Source: Ceratopteris richardii (taxonomy: Eukaryota; Streptophyta; Polypodiopsida; Polypodiales; Pteridaceae). Taken from it: a stretch of 64,000 bases of DNA. The stretch spans positions 102,798,431 to 102,862,430 of the forward strand of contig CM035430.1 in NCBI GenBank assembly GCA_020310875.1, given 5' to 3'. Each line of letters opens with the position of its first letter. The stretch's first letter is position 1. A program made the position numbers and the translations under genes. Shown in pieces: positions 44,095 to 56,861 of this stretch. Below the pieces are notes generated by a model. That model was not told where the DNA came from. It did not search any database and worked only from the letters and a program-made list of their open reading frames with translations.

Positions 44095-47000
44095 TTACTG
44101 ATATAACTTGACTCTACACCCACTGATGTAAATAGGGAGAACATCACCTTCTAATGTAGCTAATTGAACTGCTCCACTTGTGGAGATCCTATTGATAACC
44201 ATGGGTCCATAGCCTCTCTTCTCTAATTTTCGTGCATGTTGCTTCAAAGTGTAGACTAGGACTAAGTCTCCTGCTTTCAAGCCCTTATCCTTCACATGTG
44301 CATCAAAATATGTTTTTTGTCTTTTCTTGGTTGCGTAAATTCCTGCAACCACTCTCAGTCTTGTTTCACCTAGTCGTTCAAGATTAAAGATCCTCGATGA
44401 GAGTTCGTGCCCTGTCCACTCATGCTCCTGTGCTAATTTCAGTGTAGGTATCAAGAAGTCCAATGGTAGCACTGCATTTTGGCCAAATACCATCTGAAAG
44501 GGTGTGGCTTGGAGTACCGTTTTATAGGCAACTCGGTATGCCCAAACAGCATGGTGTAGCTGTTTGTCCCAATCAGAGCTTTTATTATTCACTAGTTTGG
44601 TTAGCACATTGCATAGAATCGTATTTTTGCTTTCGGCTTGCCCATTAGCTTGTGGATGATAGGGCGTAGACTTCTTGTGTATCACCAAGAACTCTTGAAG
44701 AAGATTTTCAATGACTTCATTCAAGAAGTGAGTGCCTCTATCACTGACTAGCTCTATTGGTAGCCCATATCTAGTGAACACATTCTCAAATAAGAACTTA
44801 GCAGTCATCTGAGCATCGTTCTTCATTGTGGCTTTTACTTCTACCCACTTGGTTAGATAATCTGTGGCCACAATGATATATTCAGCATGTGAACCCTTAG
44901 CTGGGGGATTAATAGGACCAACAAAGTCTATTCCCCATTTTGAGAATGCACGTCCACCCATCATAGGTTTCAATGGCATCTCATCTTTGCGTATAGGATA
45001 CTGAGTTCGCTGACAAACATCACACCTCTTCACGTGGGTATGTGCATCCATGTAAAGGGTTGGCCACCAGAGACCTGCAACTAGTATAGCCTTGATCACT
45101 CGGTCTGGTCCAAAGTGTCCTCCTGCCACACCTTGGTGTACAGTTTCCAATATCTTGAGGTATTCGCTCTCATGGACAGATAACCTCAGGTATCCATCTT
45201 TACCACACTTGTATAAGTTATCTCCAATGAGTGAGTAATCTAGGGCTTCTTGTTCTAAACTTCTTTGCCTGGCCAATGTCATTTCTTGAGGGAATGCTTT
45301 CGTCCTCAGAAAGGTTACTAATGGTTCACTCCAATATGGTATTAGAGTCACTTGGTACAGAGTAGCATGCTCCACAGGTGGTTTACTGTGACAGACTGGG
45401 CATTCTTTACACAACTTATGTACATTTGCTTCCATAGTAGGCCAATGCACTCCAAATCTCCTTAGTGTCTCTAAGGTTTGTTCCATGGAGTAGTGTTGCT
45501 CTAATGCACCCACATGTGCTAATTGCAACCATTTAGCATACTCTTCCTCTTCCACACAACAAGCTAAGATCCCTTGATCTGTATGTTTGTACATGCTCCC
45601 TACCATGATATGGTACTTTTGGGTTTTTACTATCTCCCTATCTTGAGTGTTTATTACTGGGTGGTTAGGCCCGTATGTCAATACTGGCACTAATGGCTTA
45701 GCCCAGTGAGGTACAACTTCCAAATTAAACAAGTAAGCATCAAGAAGATCATCTGATACTCCTTGTGGGGCTTCTCCGGATGTGAGCCTAGAGAGATGGT
45801 CTGCTCTCAAATGAGTTCTCTCATTCCTCACTACAACCTCAAAGTCATATTCCATTAGTAAGAGAAACCATCTTACTAATCTGCCTGAGTTGCATGGCTT
45901 GTTTACCAAATACAACAGTGCTCAATGACCAGTAAAAAATTTAAACTTATTTGCAAGCAAATAGTGTCTAAACTTTTTAACTGCATAAACCATGCCTAAT
46001 CCTTCTTGTTCGGTGGTTGTATAGTTTCATTCAGCTGCATTCAACTGTCTACTAGCATAGGCAATTGGAAGATCCATATTGCCTTCGCCCGTAGGTTGTG
46101 CAAGCACACATCCAATAGCATAACTGGATGCATCCACATGGACATGGAATGGCTTGTTCCAATCTCGTGTGGTCAAAATTGGTGCTGAACATAATCGTCA
46201 TTTAAGCTCATTGAAGGAGTTCTCACATTCTTCAGTCCACTCAAAATTGGTCAAAAGTCCGTAGAGAGGCTTTGCAATGATGGCATACATGTGTATGAAA
46301 CGTCTGTAATAACCACAATGCCCCATGAAGGCTTGTACTTCCTTGACATTCTTTGGCCTAGGTAGTTCTGCAATGGCTCTCACTTTCTTGTCGTCAGTGG
46401 ATATTCCATTCTTTGACACTATGTATCCTAGAATCTTGCCTTGCTTGACCATGAAAACACACTTTTCTGGGTTCAGGTAGACTTGATATTCTCTACATTT
46501 GTCAAAGATTTGCCTGAGTTCAGGTATATGGGTCTGTCCAATGTTGGAATGCGCACAGAGGTCATCCACATAGGCTTCTAAATTCTTCCTCAAGAATTCC
46601 TTAAACACATGACACATAAGCCTCTGAAAAGTGGCTGGTGCATTGGTAAGACCAAATGGCATTACTCTAAAGGCGAATATGCCCCACTCGGTGGCAAAAG
46701 CTGTCTTATGCTGATCTTTCGGAGCAATGGCTACCTAATTGTAGCCAGAAAATCCATCAAGGAAACTGTACACTTCCTTGCCTGCTACTCTTTCTAATAG
46801 ATGCTCAGTGATAGCAAGCGGATAGTTATCTCGAATAGTGGCAGTATTAACCTTCTTTAAGTTAATGCACACACGTAATTTTCCATTCTTCTTGGGCACC
46901 ACTACAATGGGGGATACCCATTCAGTGTGATCAATTTCATAGATAAATCCAGCTTCAACCAAGTGATCTATCTCCTCTTTGATCTTGGAAACATAATTAT

Positions 47001-47292
47001 CATTATATGTGTAGGGCTTTTGCTTAGACCGTTTGGCATCTGAGGTCATGGGGATGGTGTGTGAGCATATGTCAGGGTCTACACCTTTCAAGTCCTTATA
47101 ACTCCAAGCGAATACATCTATGTATTCTCTTAGCAAGGTTATCAACTCTTGCTCTTCTTCTTCCGTCAGGTCATGTCCTATGTAAGTACATCTTTCTTCT
47201 CCTTCTTTTATGGCTACAACTATTTTCTTGGTGGTTTCTTTGTTATCATAGGCCTCTCCTGATTGCCCCTCACATTTAGGCATTCTTATCAT
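44095..47292 (-). pseudogene. pol: E3 pol: RT, RNase H, integrase
   Basis: RT begins at about 47292 (RMPKCEGQSGEAYDNKE). FLDGFSGYN lies at 46735, where a stop interrupts, followed by MPFGLTNAPATF and YVDD (46662-46198). RNase H is broken between 46198 and 45915. The integrase is a 606-codon open frame (45915-44095) with HH-CC, GIDFVGP, VSDRGTHF and NGQAESKN, ending at SGCRVKLYQ followed by a stop. The post-integrase domain of B is missing because the sequence switches to the pre-protease part of E2' at 44094. One deletion removed the E3 3' end, an LTR, a leader and a gag. Confidence 0.9.
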
Positions 47293-47295
47293 GAC

Positions 47296-49055
47296 TCATC
47301 TATCATCCATCTCATACTTTTTTAAGTTTTCAGGAACCTCAAACAAAGATTGTTCTTCCTCTAGAGTGACTTCTCTCTTCTTTCTTTTCTTACCCTCGCT
47401 CTTGGCAGTCACTTGTGTGGTTAACCTCACATCATTCACAATTTCTCCGTGTCTTTGAGGGTAAGCTTCTACTTCATAGAAGTATTCTTCATCTGATGCA
47501 AAAGGTGGGTCCATAATTATTGACTCTAGATCGGAGTCACTTGCATCCTCAAATGCATCAGTGCTAGGTTCACATTCTTCCAGAACCGAATCTCTCATGA
47601 TTGGCTCTATGGAGAAGACTGAAATATCATAGCCATCCTCATCACAGTGGGGTATCCATTGTTCTTCATTGATGGCTACATCCATTGTTGCTAAAATTTC
47701 CGCCCAACCATGAGGTTCGAATTCTTCATCAGGGAATACTACAAGTGCATAGGCTAGGTCTTGAGCTGATCTATGGGTTTCTTTCGCACCTACCAATCTG
47801 GCTTTTTCCCTCTTCTCTTCTTCTACTACTACTTTACACATCCATAAATGTGTGTCTTCATGCATCCATGAGGATCGTGATCCTGTCGAATGCACTCACT
47901 CAGTGTCATATTTGGCTCTATGGATGGGATTCCATTGGATGGGAGGGACATCTCGATGAGAGTAATCCTTGAGATTAACTTTTTTGTGACACATAAGTGT
48001 TGCAGGTACAAGGAATTGGTTCCCCAATCCTGTACCACTTGCAACTGTCGCATAAATGTTCTTCCCAAAATCATCTCATAGGCATGATTTTTGCTAAAGT
48101 CACATATAGCAAAAGTATGTTCAAACTCAACACCACATGTAGTGAGAGTTATTCCTTCTACCAGTCCCAAGGGTCTCTCAATGTGACCATCGACCATTTG
48201 CAATTTCATTCTCGTTGGCCTGAGTGCTGGCTTGGCCCAATGCTTCCATAGGGAGGTGGTAGCAATTGCAACTCCTATGCCTGAGTCCAAAATTGCCTTG
48301 GTAGTGTACGCGTGATGGGTAATGGGAAGATAGGTGTTTCCTTCTTCTCCCTCACTCATGTCTCCTATCTTATCCAAAGGTATTTCTGGCACCGTTCTAT
48401 GAGATCCTACTTGGGAACGGGGTTTGGCTATTTCAAGCACTTGGTTAGCTACATGTTTCCATAGTTCTGGCCTAACCTTGAGTAGCTCTTCCAAGGTGAG
48501 ATTGCACTGCACTTTAGTGTTTTTCACTACCTCTGTGTTCCTAGGTATGACTTCGTTTCTTACCATGACCGTGGGTGCTCTCATGCAAGTAGACTTTGCT
48601 TCACATGGGCCTGTGAAATGGGGTAGTTCCTGTAAGGAGTTAGATTCGAAGTCTAATCTCTCCTGAGATTGGGTACTCTCCTGCTCCTCATAAATGGAAG
48701 GAATTTCTTGTGGGAATTGATCGCGCACGTCATCCACAAGTTCAATGGGAGGAGGAACTTCACTCTCCTTAGCCCATTTCTCTTCTTGAATCTCTCGCAG
48801 GAATTCTGGTGAGTACCTATTCATAGAAGAAGAGTTGTCTGGTTCAGTGGAATTAGGCACATAAGCCTCCTGGGGGGGAAGGTGTATCCTTTCACTTGCC
48901 TTGTCCTTATTTTGAGAGGTGGGTTCCTTTTCTGATTGTGCTATTAACCTCTCCAACCTTTCTAGCATTCCATCAAAGTGCAACTGCATCTTTGCTGAAC
49001 TAGAGAAGTTAAAGAGGCGACTAGCTTCAAACATGGTTTGAGCCAATTCCACCAT
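47296..49055 (-). pseudogene. pro: E3 first protease and linker
   Basis: Continues the minus frame: a charged segment, TVPEIPLDKIGDMSEGEEGN, then AILDSGIGVAIAT, where the usual DSGA reads DSGI, YEMILGRTFMRQL, and after a frameshift near 47890 the linker to RT (DEEFEPHGWAEILATMD). The DSGI change probably reflects decay. Confidence 0.85.
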
Positions 49056-49084
49056 CTTCGCACAAATTTTAGTTCGTTCAAGCT

Positions 49085-52018
49085 CTAGTTCCGCTCTAGG
49101 GTAGCACTTTCATGATCCGTTACATTTGGCCCTTCTTGGATTCTGGCCTGATATGCCTTAAGCATCATGTTTAGGTTCTCAAAAGTGGGATCTACTAGGA
49201 CGGATCCTACTCTAGGGGGTGGTGGGATTGTGTGGGGTGGGTTGGAAGGTGGTGGATTGGATGGAGATGCGAATGGTGGTAGTGGAGTAGTGTGAGAGTG
49301 AGGTTGAGATGTGAGTTCAATTATCTTGGCTCTCATTTCTCTTAGACTTTCCTCGAGTTCACTCATTTTCTTTGCCCATTGTCTTTTCATTCTCTCACGG
49401 CGATCTTTCCAGACTCTCGTCCATTTCTTGGTTATGCTCTCAGTTTCACTAACCTCAAAACTCTTTTCCTGGCCTAAACTCTGGTTTTGCTACAAAGCTT
49501 GAGCTCTAGTGATCACTTGCACAGGGGCAGTGGATGTCACGCTTCCTGTAGAGTCTACTACTAACCCAATAATGTTGATAGGAATGATTTTCGACATGTT
49601 ATTGGGGTTCTTAGGGCAATCTCGCAAGAGATGCTCCTTCCCACAATTGGGACAAAATTCTTGAATTGTCATGGATTGGGATTGTGTGGGTGCAGGCATA
49701 GGGCAATCACGAATGAGGTGATCTCCTTGACATCGATAACATGGTCCTCTAGGAAATGGGGGTCTTACCTGCCTAGGTTGAGGTCTAGAGTTGAGGTTTG
49801 CGTACATGACATTTGCATACTCTGGCTCCCAACTAGGTTCACTCGGATCTTCATAGTAATATGACTCGTTATGCTTAGGTGACTGCATGTAGTAAGCCTA
49901 TGGACTATCAATGTGAGTCGAGTCAAAACTATGAGCATTAGGGTTGCTTTCTAAAAGCAATGGTGTTATTGGGACTATGGCTCTATTTAGATTTTCTTCT
50001 GCTATTGCGTACTTTACTAGAATCACATTGGCTAGAGCAGGGGGTTGCTGCGCTAGCACAGGTTGAGGTCTCTACTGGGATTGGTAGGGTTGCTGATAGG
50101 TTTGTTGGGGTGGGTACTAGTTTTGGTACTAGTTTTGGTACTATATTGTTGTGGTGGGTACTAGTTTTGGTATCTTCCCTGTTGTGGATATGGCTAAGGG
50201 TAGGTTTGTCTAACCGCTTGTTTATTGTATGGGCAATCTTGTGTAGTGTGATTATTGTATCTCCATTCTATGGTGCAGTACTGGCTACTAGCGTTCACTT
50301 GGGGTTGAGCCATAATGAGACATACATTCGCCATATGGTCACCTCCACAAGTATAGCACCTTTTCACTGGGGCAAACCTTGGTATCGGAGCTACTTTCTC
50401 AGCGAGTTCCTCAATAGATGTGGATTGCGTGGAAGAGAGGCTAGTAGTACTATCCGAATCTTTGTAGATTTTTGATAGCTCTAATTACTCCCCTAGGTTA
50501 TCCTCGATGTCGATGCACATGCGTACACACTCTTCTATGGTTCTAGGGTCCTTCAAGTACACATATGATCTCAATTTGGTACTTAGCAGTCCATCCAAGA
50601 ATAAAGCCACTTGTTTGGCTGGTGTGGGTAACTCAGGAACAGGACATCTCTCTAGATATTGCCTAAACCTTATTCTTGCAAGTCTAACGGTCTCTTGAGG
50701 TGTCTGCTTGAATCTGTGAATCAGTGAGGAAGTATTATGCCTTATGCCACTCTTAGAGAATTTGGTAATGAAAACCTCTAGAAGTTGTTCTATGTTCCTG
50801 AAGTGTCTCTCGTTAGGTGGTTGAAACCACGTAAGGTCAGTGTTCCTAAGGGTTAGACCAAAAGCATTGTACTGCATGAATAGGTCCTCAACTTGTTCAA
50901 CTCTCAAGACTTGCCTAAACTCGGCCACATGATCATATGGGTCTCTAGTGCCATCGAAGTAATTTTTCATGGACATAACCAATTGGGTCGGTCTCAAGGT
51001 CCTAGTGTGTTCTCTAGGCCTTGGCAAAGGAAAATCATCAGCATTTCTTTGGTTTCTTGCTACTCTAGGTCTCTCAGTTTCCACTCTATCCGTCTTTGTT
51101 CTCATCCTTTCTCTTCCCAAGGGGTTGGCAAAACTTACCTCTGGCCTGTCTCTACTTCTGTCTCTTTGAGCTCCATGAGCTTGGGATGTTCTAGCTCCTG
51201 GGTGGCCATAAGAGACATTAGATCTTAACTAGGGGAAAATAAATTCACCCTTCCAAGTGTAGGCATGCCTACCATGCTTTGTGACCACAAAGACCCTCTC
51301 TGAAGTATTGTCTAAATAGGTCACTCTGCGTGGGCTTTCAAGATCTTTAACTTCATAGATTTTGATCGTTCCTACCTCATTAGGCTGGTCAGGCTTATAC
51401 CTCCAAAAAGCTTCATCAGTCTCTCGGTTCAATAGCAAGTCTATGCTCTTATTGTCCTGGGGAACCCACTCGGGATTGAGGATTCTCGTTAGAACTGATT
51501 TACCTCAAGGGGTTTTAGGCTCTCCTCCTATGTTCCCTTGCTCCAAGTCACCTATGTCCGTTTCTGGGATCACGTTACCAAATTCGTCTGTCCTATCTGG
51601 GTGACTGGTGACTACGTATATGGTTCCTTCTTTGTCCAGGTATGCTCCATTTTCAAACTTGACTGCTGGATGTTCTAGTCCAATGGGTTGATCTGGATTT
51701 TTGATCTGGATTTTTGATCTGGACCACAGATCTTTCTAGGCCGTCCTCATAGATGCAAGTACCTAATCGGTTGGTCCTAAGGTATTCCAGTTGAGTCTTG
51801 TAGGGACCTTCAACCTTTTGCAAGTAATCCACCCCTGAGCTTCCTCTGGGTCGCTCCATACCATGAGACATCTTGGACTCGCTAGTTTCAGAGCTAGGGT
51901 AGTGCGAATAGTGGCTCAATTGCTGGGCCCAAGACCTAGCGGTATGATTGACACTAGCCTCTGAAGACCTAAAACTCTGTCTATCTCTCCCTAGGTGTCG
52001 TCCTGATCCAAGGTTCAT
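49085..52018 (-). pseudogene. gag: E3 gag
   Basis: Starts at 52018 (MNLGSGRHLGRD). A frame break at about 51650 is followed by 51604-51229, the capsid core (51120-50485, LRPTQLVMSMKNYFDG), and a Y/Q-rich stretch with short tandem repeats (50090-50180). The knuckles CYRCQGDHLIRDC and CPNCGKEHLLRDC are at 49890-49490. At least five breaks make it non-functional. It is more diverged from the B/E1 gag than those are from each other. Confidence 0.85.
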
Positions 52019-52907
52019 ATGCCTAATTGATTAGCCCCAATTTTTTCCAAAGTACAACCTTGTTGCGGATCAATTTGTATTAATCACTTGTTCTTTTTAA
52101 TTTTGCTTAAGATGTCACTTCTTGTCCAATCAATCTTCATCGTGAGGAATACTTAGGGTTTATCGTACTTGAGTTTGGTTGCTCAATTTAGATTCTTTTC
52201 CCTTAGGTTGTTTCACAATTGCAATTTCTTTGTACTTGCATTGGAGTGATTAGAGTTATTGGACTTGATCGTGCTTAACGTTACCCTAATTGATCAAAAC
52301 CTCTATCCGTACTTAGCCTAAGCTAGGAATTGACAGAGGGTGTTGAGAATTTCCAACCTTTAGTTTCTCTCCTTGGTTGCCCCTATGTGCCCAGGAAGCG
52401 TGTTCCCAAGCTTGCACTTACTCTTGCTTAAAATGCCCTTCGATGCTCTCAATGGACCTGCAACATTCCCAAAGTTAGCTCAAGATTTAACTTCAATTGA
52501 CACAACAGACCATGTTCATTCATGCAATTCAGAGATCAAAATGTTCTTTGGCTTTGTGGAAAACAATCCTAAAGATCCCTCAGTTTTCTTCCCCCTGGGT
52601 ATGGTCAACTTAAAAACCCACGAGCTTTCCAACAAACCAAAGATCACAGCAAACGGATTTCGTATGAGAAAGTTATGACTGTTCAGGGTTCTGGGGTTAA
52701 AACAGGGTTCAAACAGGCTAGCAGGCAAATAGGGTCTTCTCAAAATATTTGGTTATGGCCTCCCTATGTGTCCTATAGCCCAATATTCCTACCCAAAATT
52801 AGCCCAAAATCTTCAAATAAAAAACCCTAAAAATTTGGTCGAAAATGGTTGTCAATCGCGACCGATAGGTCTGTCAATCACGATTGATAGAGGTGTTTGT
52901 CGAGGCC
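52019..52907 (-). other. E3 leader, gag-proximal part
   Basis: No credible gene. It holds the spacer with the GGAAAGCTCG block (about 52620-52650) and, at 52845-52907, the first words of the E3 leader array (GTCAATCGCGACCGATAG), which element C interrupts. Confidence 0.6.
52903..52907. repeat. Target-site duplication of element C, left copy (AGGCC)
   Basis: Matches 58977-58981. Joining the flanks restores the E3 leader array. Confidence 0.93.
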
Positions 52908-53517
52908 TGTTGGAACTCAAAGTCAAGCACAAGCATGGAAGCACATCAGAAAGGTGGAAACACACAAGAAGAAGGAGCAAGTAGGGAGCTCCATGAAGTA
53001 ACTGTCAACTTTTCATAAGAATCCCCTACAAAAATAGTGATTTCCATCACTAAAACCATTGTAAATACCATTTTCTATTTTGGTAGCTCCATTTTGTGCA
53101 AGCCGAGGAGCCCTTGAGCTTGAGGAGCATTAGAAGTACCATCGTACCAATTTTCATAATTTTTAGACTCCGTTTGAGCCCTCAAATAAGCCCTGGAACC
53201 TAATTTTTAACTAGGCCGGACACTAGGTCTGGACAGGGCCAAAACTAGTTAAAAACCTATAAAAAGAGCTAGAGAGCTCATTTTTGAGGTTAGCTTCTTG
53301 TAGATTTCAGTTTTGTAATAGATTTCCTTTTGTAATCAAAATCCTTCCATTGTTCCTCTCTTTGATCTTACTTTGTGCGCGTGTGTGTGTATGTGTGTGC
53401 ATGTTTGTGTGCTTTCACTCACGCACTTGTGCCTTCACTTGCTCGTGGTCTTCATACCGGTCCTCACGTCTCCGCGGATTGACAAGTAAAGGAGGTGGTG
53501 CTTACGCTTGAGCTACA
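52908..53517 (+). repeat. 5' LTR of element C
   Basis: 610 bp, TGTTGGAACT...GAGCTACA. TATA box TATAAAAAG at 53258-53266, followed by a short AGAGCTAGAGAGCTC inverted motif. Confidence 0.95.
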
Positions 53518-53525
53518 CCAAATTT

Positions 53526-53543
53526 TGGCGCCGTTGCCGGGGA
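53526..53543 (+). other. Primer-binding site, tRNA-Asp (C)
   Basis: TGGCGCCGTTGCCGGGGA, exact match, 8 bp from the LTR. Confidence 0.92.
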
Positions 53544-53875
53544 GAGAGCTTCGAGGACGAGCGTTGTGATGGTAAGATCGTAGATTTGCGACGTTGGAAG
53601 GTAAAAAAAACTGTCATTTCAGTTCATTTTCTGTTTTTTTCCTCTTCATCATCATCATCATCATCATCTCCACCTTCTTCCATCTCCTTCTTCATAGAAA
53701 ATTCTTGTTTTTTAGTGCATTTTCACCATCTTCATACCATTTTTCATGCATTATTGTGTGGGAAGGAGTTAGGAGGTGCAAGGGAGAGCAAGCGCTGTAT
53801 TTTTTTCATGATTTTCTGCTCATACGGAGCTCGCCATAGCCGGCGCTCAGAAATTTGAATTTCCCGCCAAAAAAC
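53544..53875 (+). promoter_or_regulatory. PBS-proximal leader of C with donor-like site
   Basis: GTGATG|GTAAG with ATG at 53569-53571, and a second GAAG|GTAAAA at about 53599. A TCA microsatellite lies at about 53646-53675. The short frames here are not conserved as protein. Confidence 0.55.
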
Positions 53876-54870
53876 GCGATTCTGTGATGAAAATCGCGAT
53901 TCTGTGAAAATTCAAAATTTTTTGAAAAATCACGATTTTCAGTTTTCCCGCCTAAAAGTTGGTTGAAAAAATCGCGATTCTGTGTTTTTCTCAAAAAAAA
54001 CACGATTCTCTGCTCAAAATCGCGATTCTAAAAAAAAAACACGATTTTCTGCTCAAAATCGCGATTCTCACCAATCACGATTTTCAGCAAAAACACGATT
54101 TTGTGAAAAAGGCGATTCTGTGAAAACACGATTTTTTGCTCAAAATCGCGATTTTCAAAAACACGATTTTGTGCTCAACATCGCGATTTTCATGTGAAAA
54201 ATACGATTTTCAAAAAACACGATTCTCTGCTCAAAATAGCGATTCTCACCAATCACGATTTTCAGCAAAAAACACGATTTTGTGAAAAACACGACTTTCT
54301 GCTCAAAATCGCGATTCTCACAAATCACGATTTTCAGCCAAAAATACGATTTTGAGAAAAACACGATTCTGTGGGACAAAATCGCGACTTTCAAGTCAAA
54401 AACACGATTTTGAGAAAACACGAATTTTTGCTCAAAATCGCGATTTCCAATTCACGATTTTCTGCTCAAAATCGCGATTTTCATGTCAAAAACACGATTC
54501 TGAGAAAACACGATTTTCAGTCAAAAACACGATTTTGTGAATCACGATTCTCTGAGTCAAAATCGCGATTCTCTGAAACACGATTTTGTGATCAACATCG
54601 CGATTTTCAGAAACACGATTTTGTGATCAACATCGCGATTTTCAAAAACACGATTTTGTGATCAACATCGCGATTTTCAGAAACACGATTTTGTGATCAA
54701 CATCGCGATTTTCAAATCACGATTTTCTGCTCAAAATCGCGATTTTCAGAAACACGATTTTGTGCTCAAAACCGCGATTTTCAAAAACACGATTTTGTGC
54801 TCAACATCGCGATTTTTTTTTACTTCACAGCATCGCGATTTTCAGAAAGTTCACAAAATCGCGATTTTCT
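53876..54870 (+). repeat. Leader array of ATCGCGAT words (C)
   Basis: About 1 kb in which AATCGCGATT-type words alternate with ACACGATTTTGTG and TCTGCTCAAAATCGCGATT. I count about 18 exact ATCGCGAT cores. The word set is that of E1/E2, as expected if C is packaged by that family. Confidence 0.88.
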
Positions 54871-55125
54871 CCAAAGGTCCTGTTTGCCTGTTTTGACCCC
54901 CAGGAGCCTGATTTGGCATAACTTTTTCATCCAAAGTCCATTTTTTGAGCTCTATAGCTTGTTGGAAAGCTCGTTTCAAATCCTACACGATCTCAACTGT
55001 TTTTTTCAAGAATAATGCGTTGATTTTTAGATAGGATAATTTGAAGTTGACCCTCAAGTGGGACTAGGAAACCAGGGGGGCTCCCAAGGATTTTTGAGCA
55101 ATACAAAGGGGGAGAAATTTGTGTC

Positions 55126-56781
55126 ATGGGAAAGAAAAAAGCAAAAGATAGAAGAAAAGGGGCTAAGGTTGAAAAAAAGGAGGGGGATAAACATGAAATA
55201 CATGAGATAATATCACATAAAGATGAAACATCTAGAGAAAAATTGCAAGCAGTCAAGGAAAAGGAGGAAATGTCTAGGGGGGTCGGATCCATATTTGCAA
55301 CAAGAGAATATCACAATATGTTGGTGGATATAAGAATAGGATATGAATGTAGAAGGTTGAGTGCATATATCAATCCTCATTGTGAGTGGAATTTGATTCA
55401 TATTGACTTCTTGACCATTATTTTTGAGAACATACAACCAACAACTCATTCTTCTATCCTCATGGATGATGAACATTATGAATGCATGGGTCAAGTTGTG
55501 TTGCCAGTTATGGTGGGTGATATGCAATTTTCGGAAACATTCTTTGTCATGGATTGCATAGATGAAGACTTGATCATTGGCACCCAAAGGTTCATTACAC
55601 AAAATCATCAAGAAATTGAGGTGCCTTCTCCACCTATTATCAGTGCTTCTACATATATGTCTATGGAAAATCCTAATGACTATCCACCTTATGATGATTG
55701 GGGGCAAAATCATCTTTTCACAGAGCGTGCTTTTAATGAGAAAATTTTTCTTTCTACTCATGTTTTCGAATCTGATCCTTCTTTGAGTAAATCACAGGAA
55801 ACCTTAGAGAATGGAGATATGGAGGACTCCAAGTGTTTGGGGGATGTGGAAGGACCCTCTCTTCCTGTAAATTTGGATTCCCCTCATGAAGCCATAAGTA
55901 GGGATGATCTGCACTCAGATGGTCAAGAAGGAGATGATCAACCACTGTTGTGTATCACTGATGTGGAAAAGGAGGTCGACTCTAGGGTGAATCATGACAA
56001 TCCATCACCCATTTGTACACCTAGGGATTCTATGTGTAATAAGGACAAATGTCTCAATGAATCTCTAGATCAATCTCAAACCACACAGCCCATTGATCCC
56101 TTGCATGAGTCTGATGTAGGTATAGAAGATCAACCCTTGTTGCACTTCCCATGTAAAGATGAGTTTTGTCAAAAAACTCACATAGAAGGCCCAAAAGACC
56201 CTTACATCAAGAAACAGGAATCACATTTTTTTGGTAATGTCAAGCAAATTTGGGCGGCCAAGAAATTACTTAGAGCCCAACCCAATCGCACTATGATATG
56301 GGTACCAAAGAAAGCCCTGGCACAAAATCAGTCCCCTCACACTAGACTTCAAAATCTATGGTCTAGGCCTACCACGACTTATCCTCAAGAAAGACCACTT
56401 CCAATCAAAGGATCCCAAGCAGTCAAGCCTAAGCTCAGACAAAATCCAAGGAGGGACTTTAAGGCACCAACCTGCACAACAAAGACACTAAGGCGAGGTA
56501 AAGAACTGAATCAAGCACAGAGCTCCAATACAGATCAAAGAACCTCTTCTGCAAGGATAAGGGTTTGGAAGACAAAAGTACCGATAGCATCCACCAAAAT
56601 AAAGAACCAGCCACGGTGGATCAAACCCTCAGGAGATCATTCAAACACGAAGTGGCCAAAGGTGATCTCTACCCAGTTGCAGACCGTTCTCAAATGGATC
56701 CCTACAAGGAGGAATGATCAGTTGTCCTCTCGAGATACAATGGATGCCTCCAACAAAGATGGCATCAATATCTGCAAATAA
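55126..56781 (+). CDS. Sole ORF of element C: degenerate protease-like domain plus W-P-K tail
   Basis: 551 codons, ATG start MGKKKAKDRRKG, a strongly basic N-terminus. Residues about 60-170 align with the post-integrase domain of A and B: ECRRLSAYINPHCEWNLI stands where A has ALIDTGAAISCI, then CMGQVVLPVMVGDMQFSETF and DEDLIIGTQRF where A has LPLHMGNN and DVVLGQDWI. The catalytic Asp is replaced, so protease activity is not expected. An acidic middle follows, then the tail VKQIWAAKKLLRAQPNRTMI, IWVPKKAL, RVWKTKV, PRWIKP and LKWIPTRR. The intact frame in an element that discarded everything else suggests selection for a non-proteolytic role. Confidence 0.8.
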   Translation: MGKKKAKDRRKGAKVEKKEGDKHEIHEIISHKDETSREKLQAVKEKEEMSRGVGSIFATREYHNMLVDIRIGYECRRLSAYINPHCEWNLIHIDFLTIIFENIQPTTHSSILMDDEHYECMGQVVLPVMVGDMQFSETFFVMDCIDEDLIIGTQRFITQNHQEIEVPSPPIISASTYMSMENPNDYPPYDDWGQNHLFTERAFNEKIFLSTHVFESDPSLSKSQETLENGDMEDSKCLGDVEGPSLPVNLDSPHEAISRDDLHSDGQEGDDQPLLCITDVEKEVDSRVNHDNPSPICTPRDSMCNKDKCLNESLDQSQTTQPIDPLHESDVGIEDQPLLHFPCKDEFCQKTHIEGPKDPYIKKQESHFFGNVKQIWAAKKLLRAQPNRTMIWVPKKALAQNQSPHTRLQNLWSRPTTTYPQERPLPIKGSQAVKPKLRQNPRRDFKAPTCTTKTLRRGKELNQAQSSNTDQRTSSARIRVWKTKVPIASTKIKNQPRWIKPSGDHSNTKWPKVISTQLQTVLKWIPTRRNDQLSSRDTMDASNKDGINICK

Positions 56782-56861
56782 CATTGAAAACCTCGACGAG
56801 CGACAACCATGTGCCCTTTGCACAACCCTGTCTTATGCACCATTCAGGTCATGCATTTCCC

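Noticed and set aside
53640-53680. TCA microsatellite as a regulatory element
   Set aside because: It is shared among leaders by descent, but its length varies and no signal is evident beyond simple repeat sequence.
53876-54870. CRISPR-like look of regularly spaced palindromic repeats
   Set aside because: The repeat units are short and irregular, there are no unique spacers of constant length and no cas genes, and the context is a plant retroelement leader.
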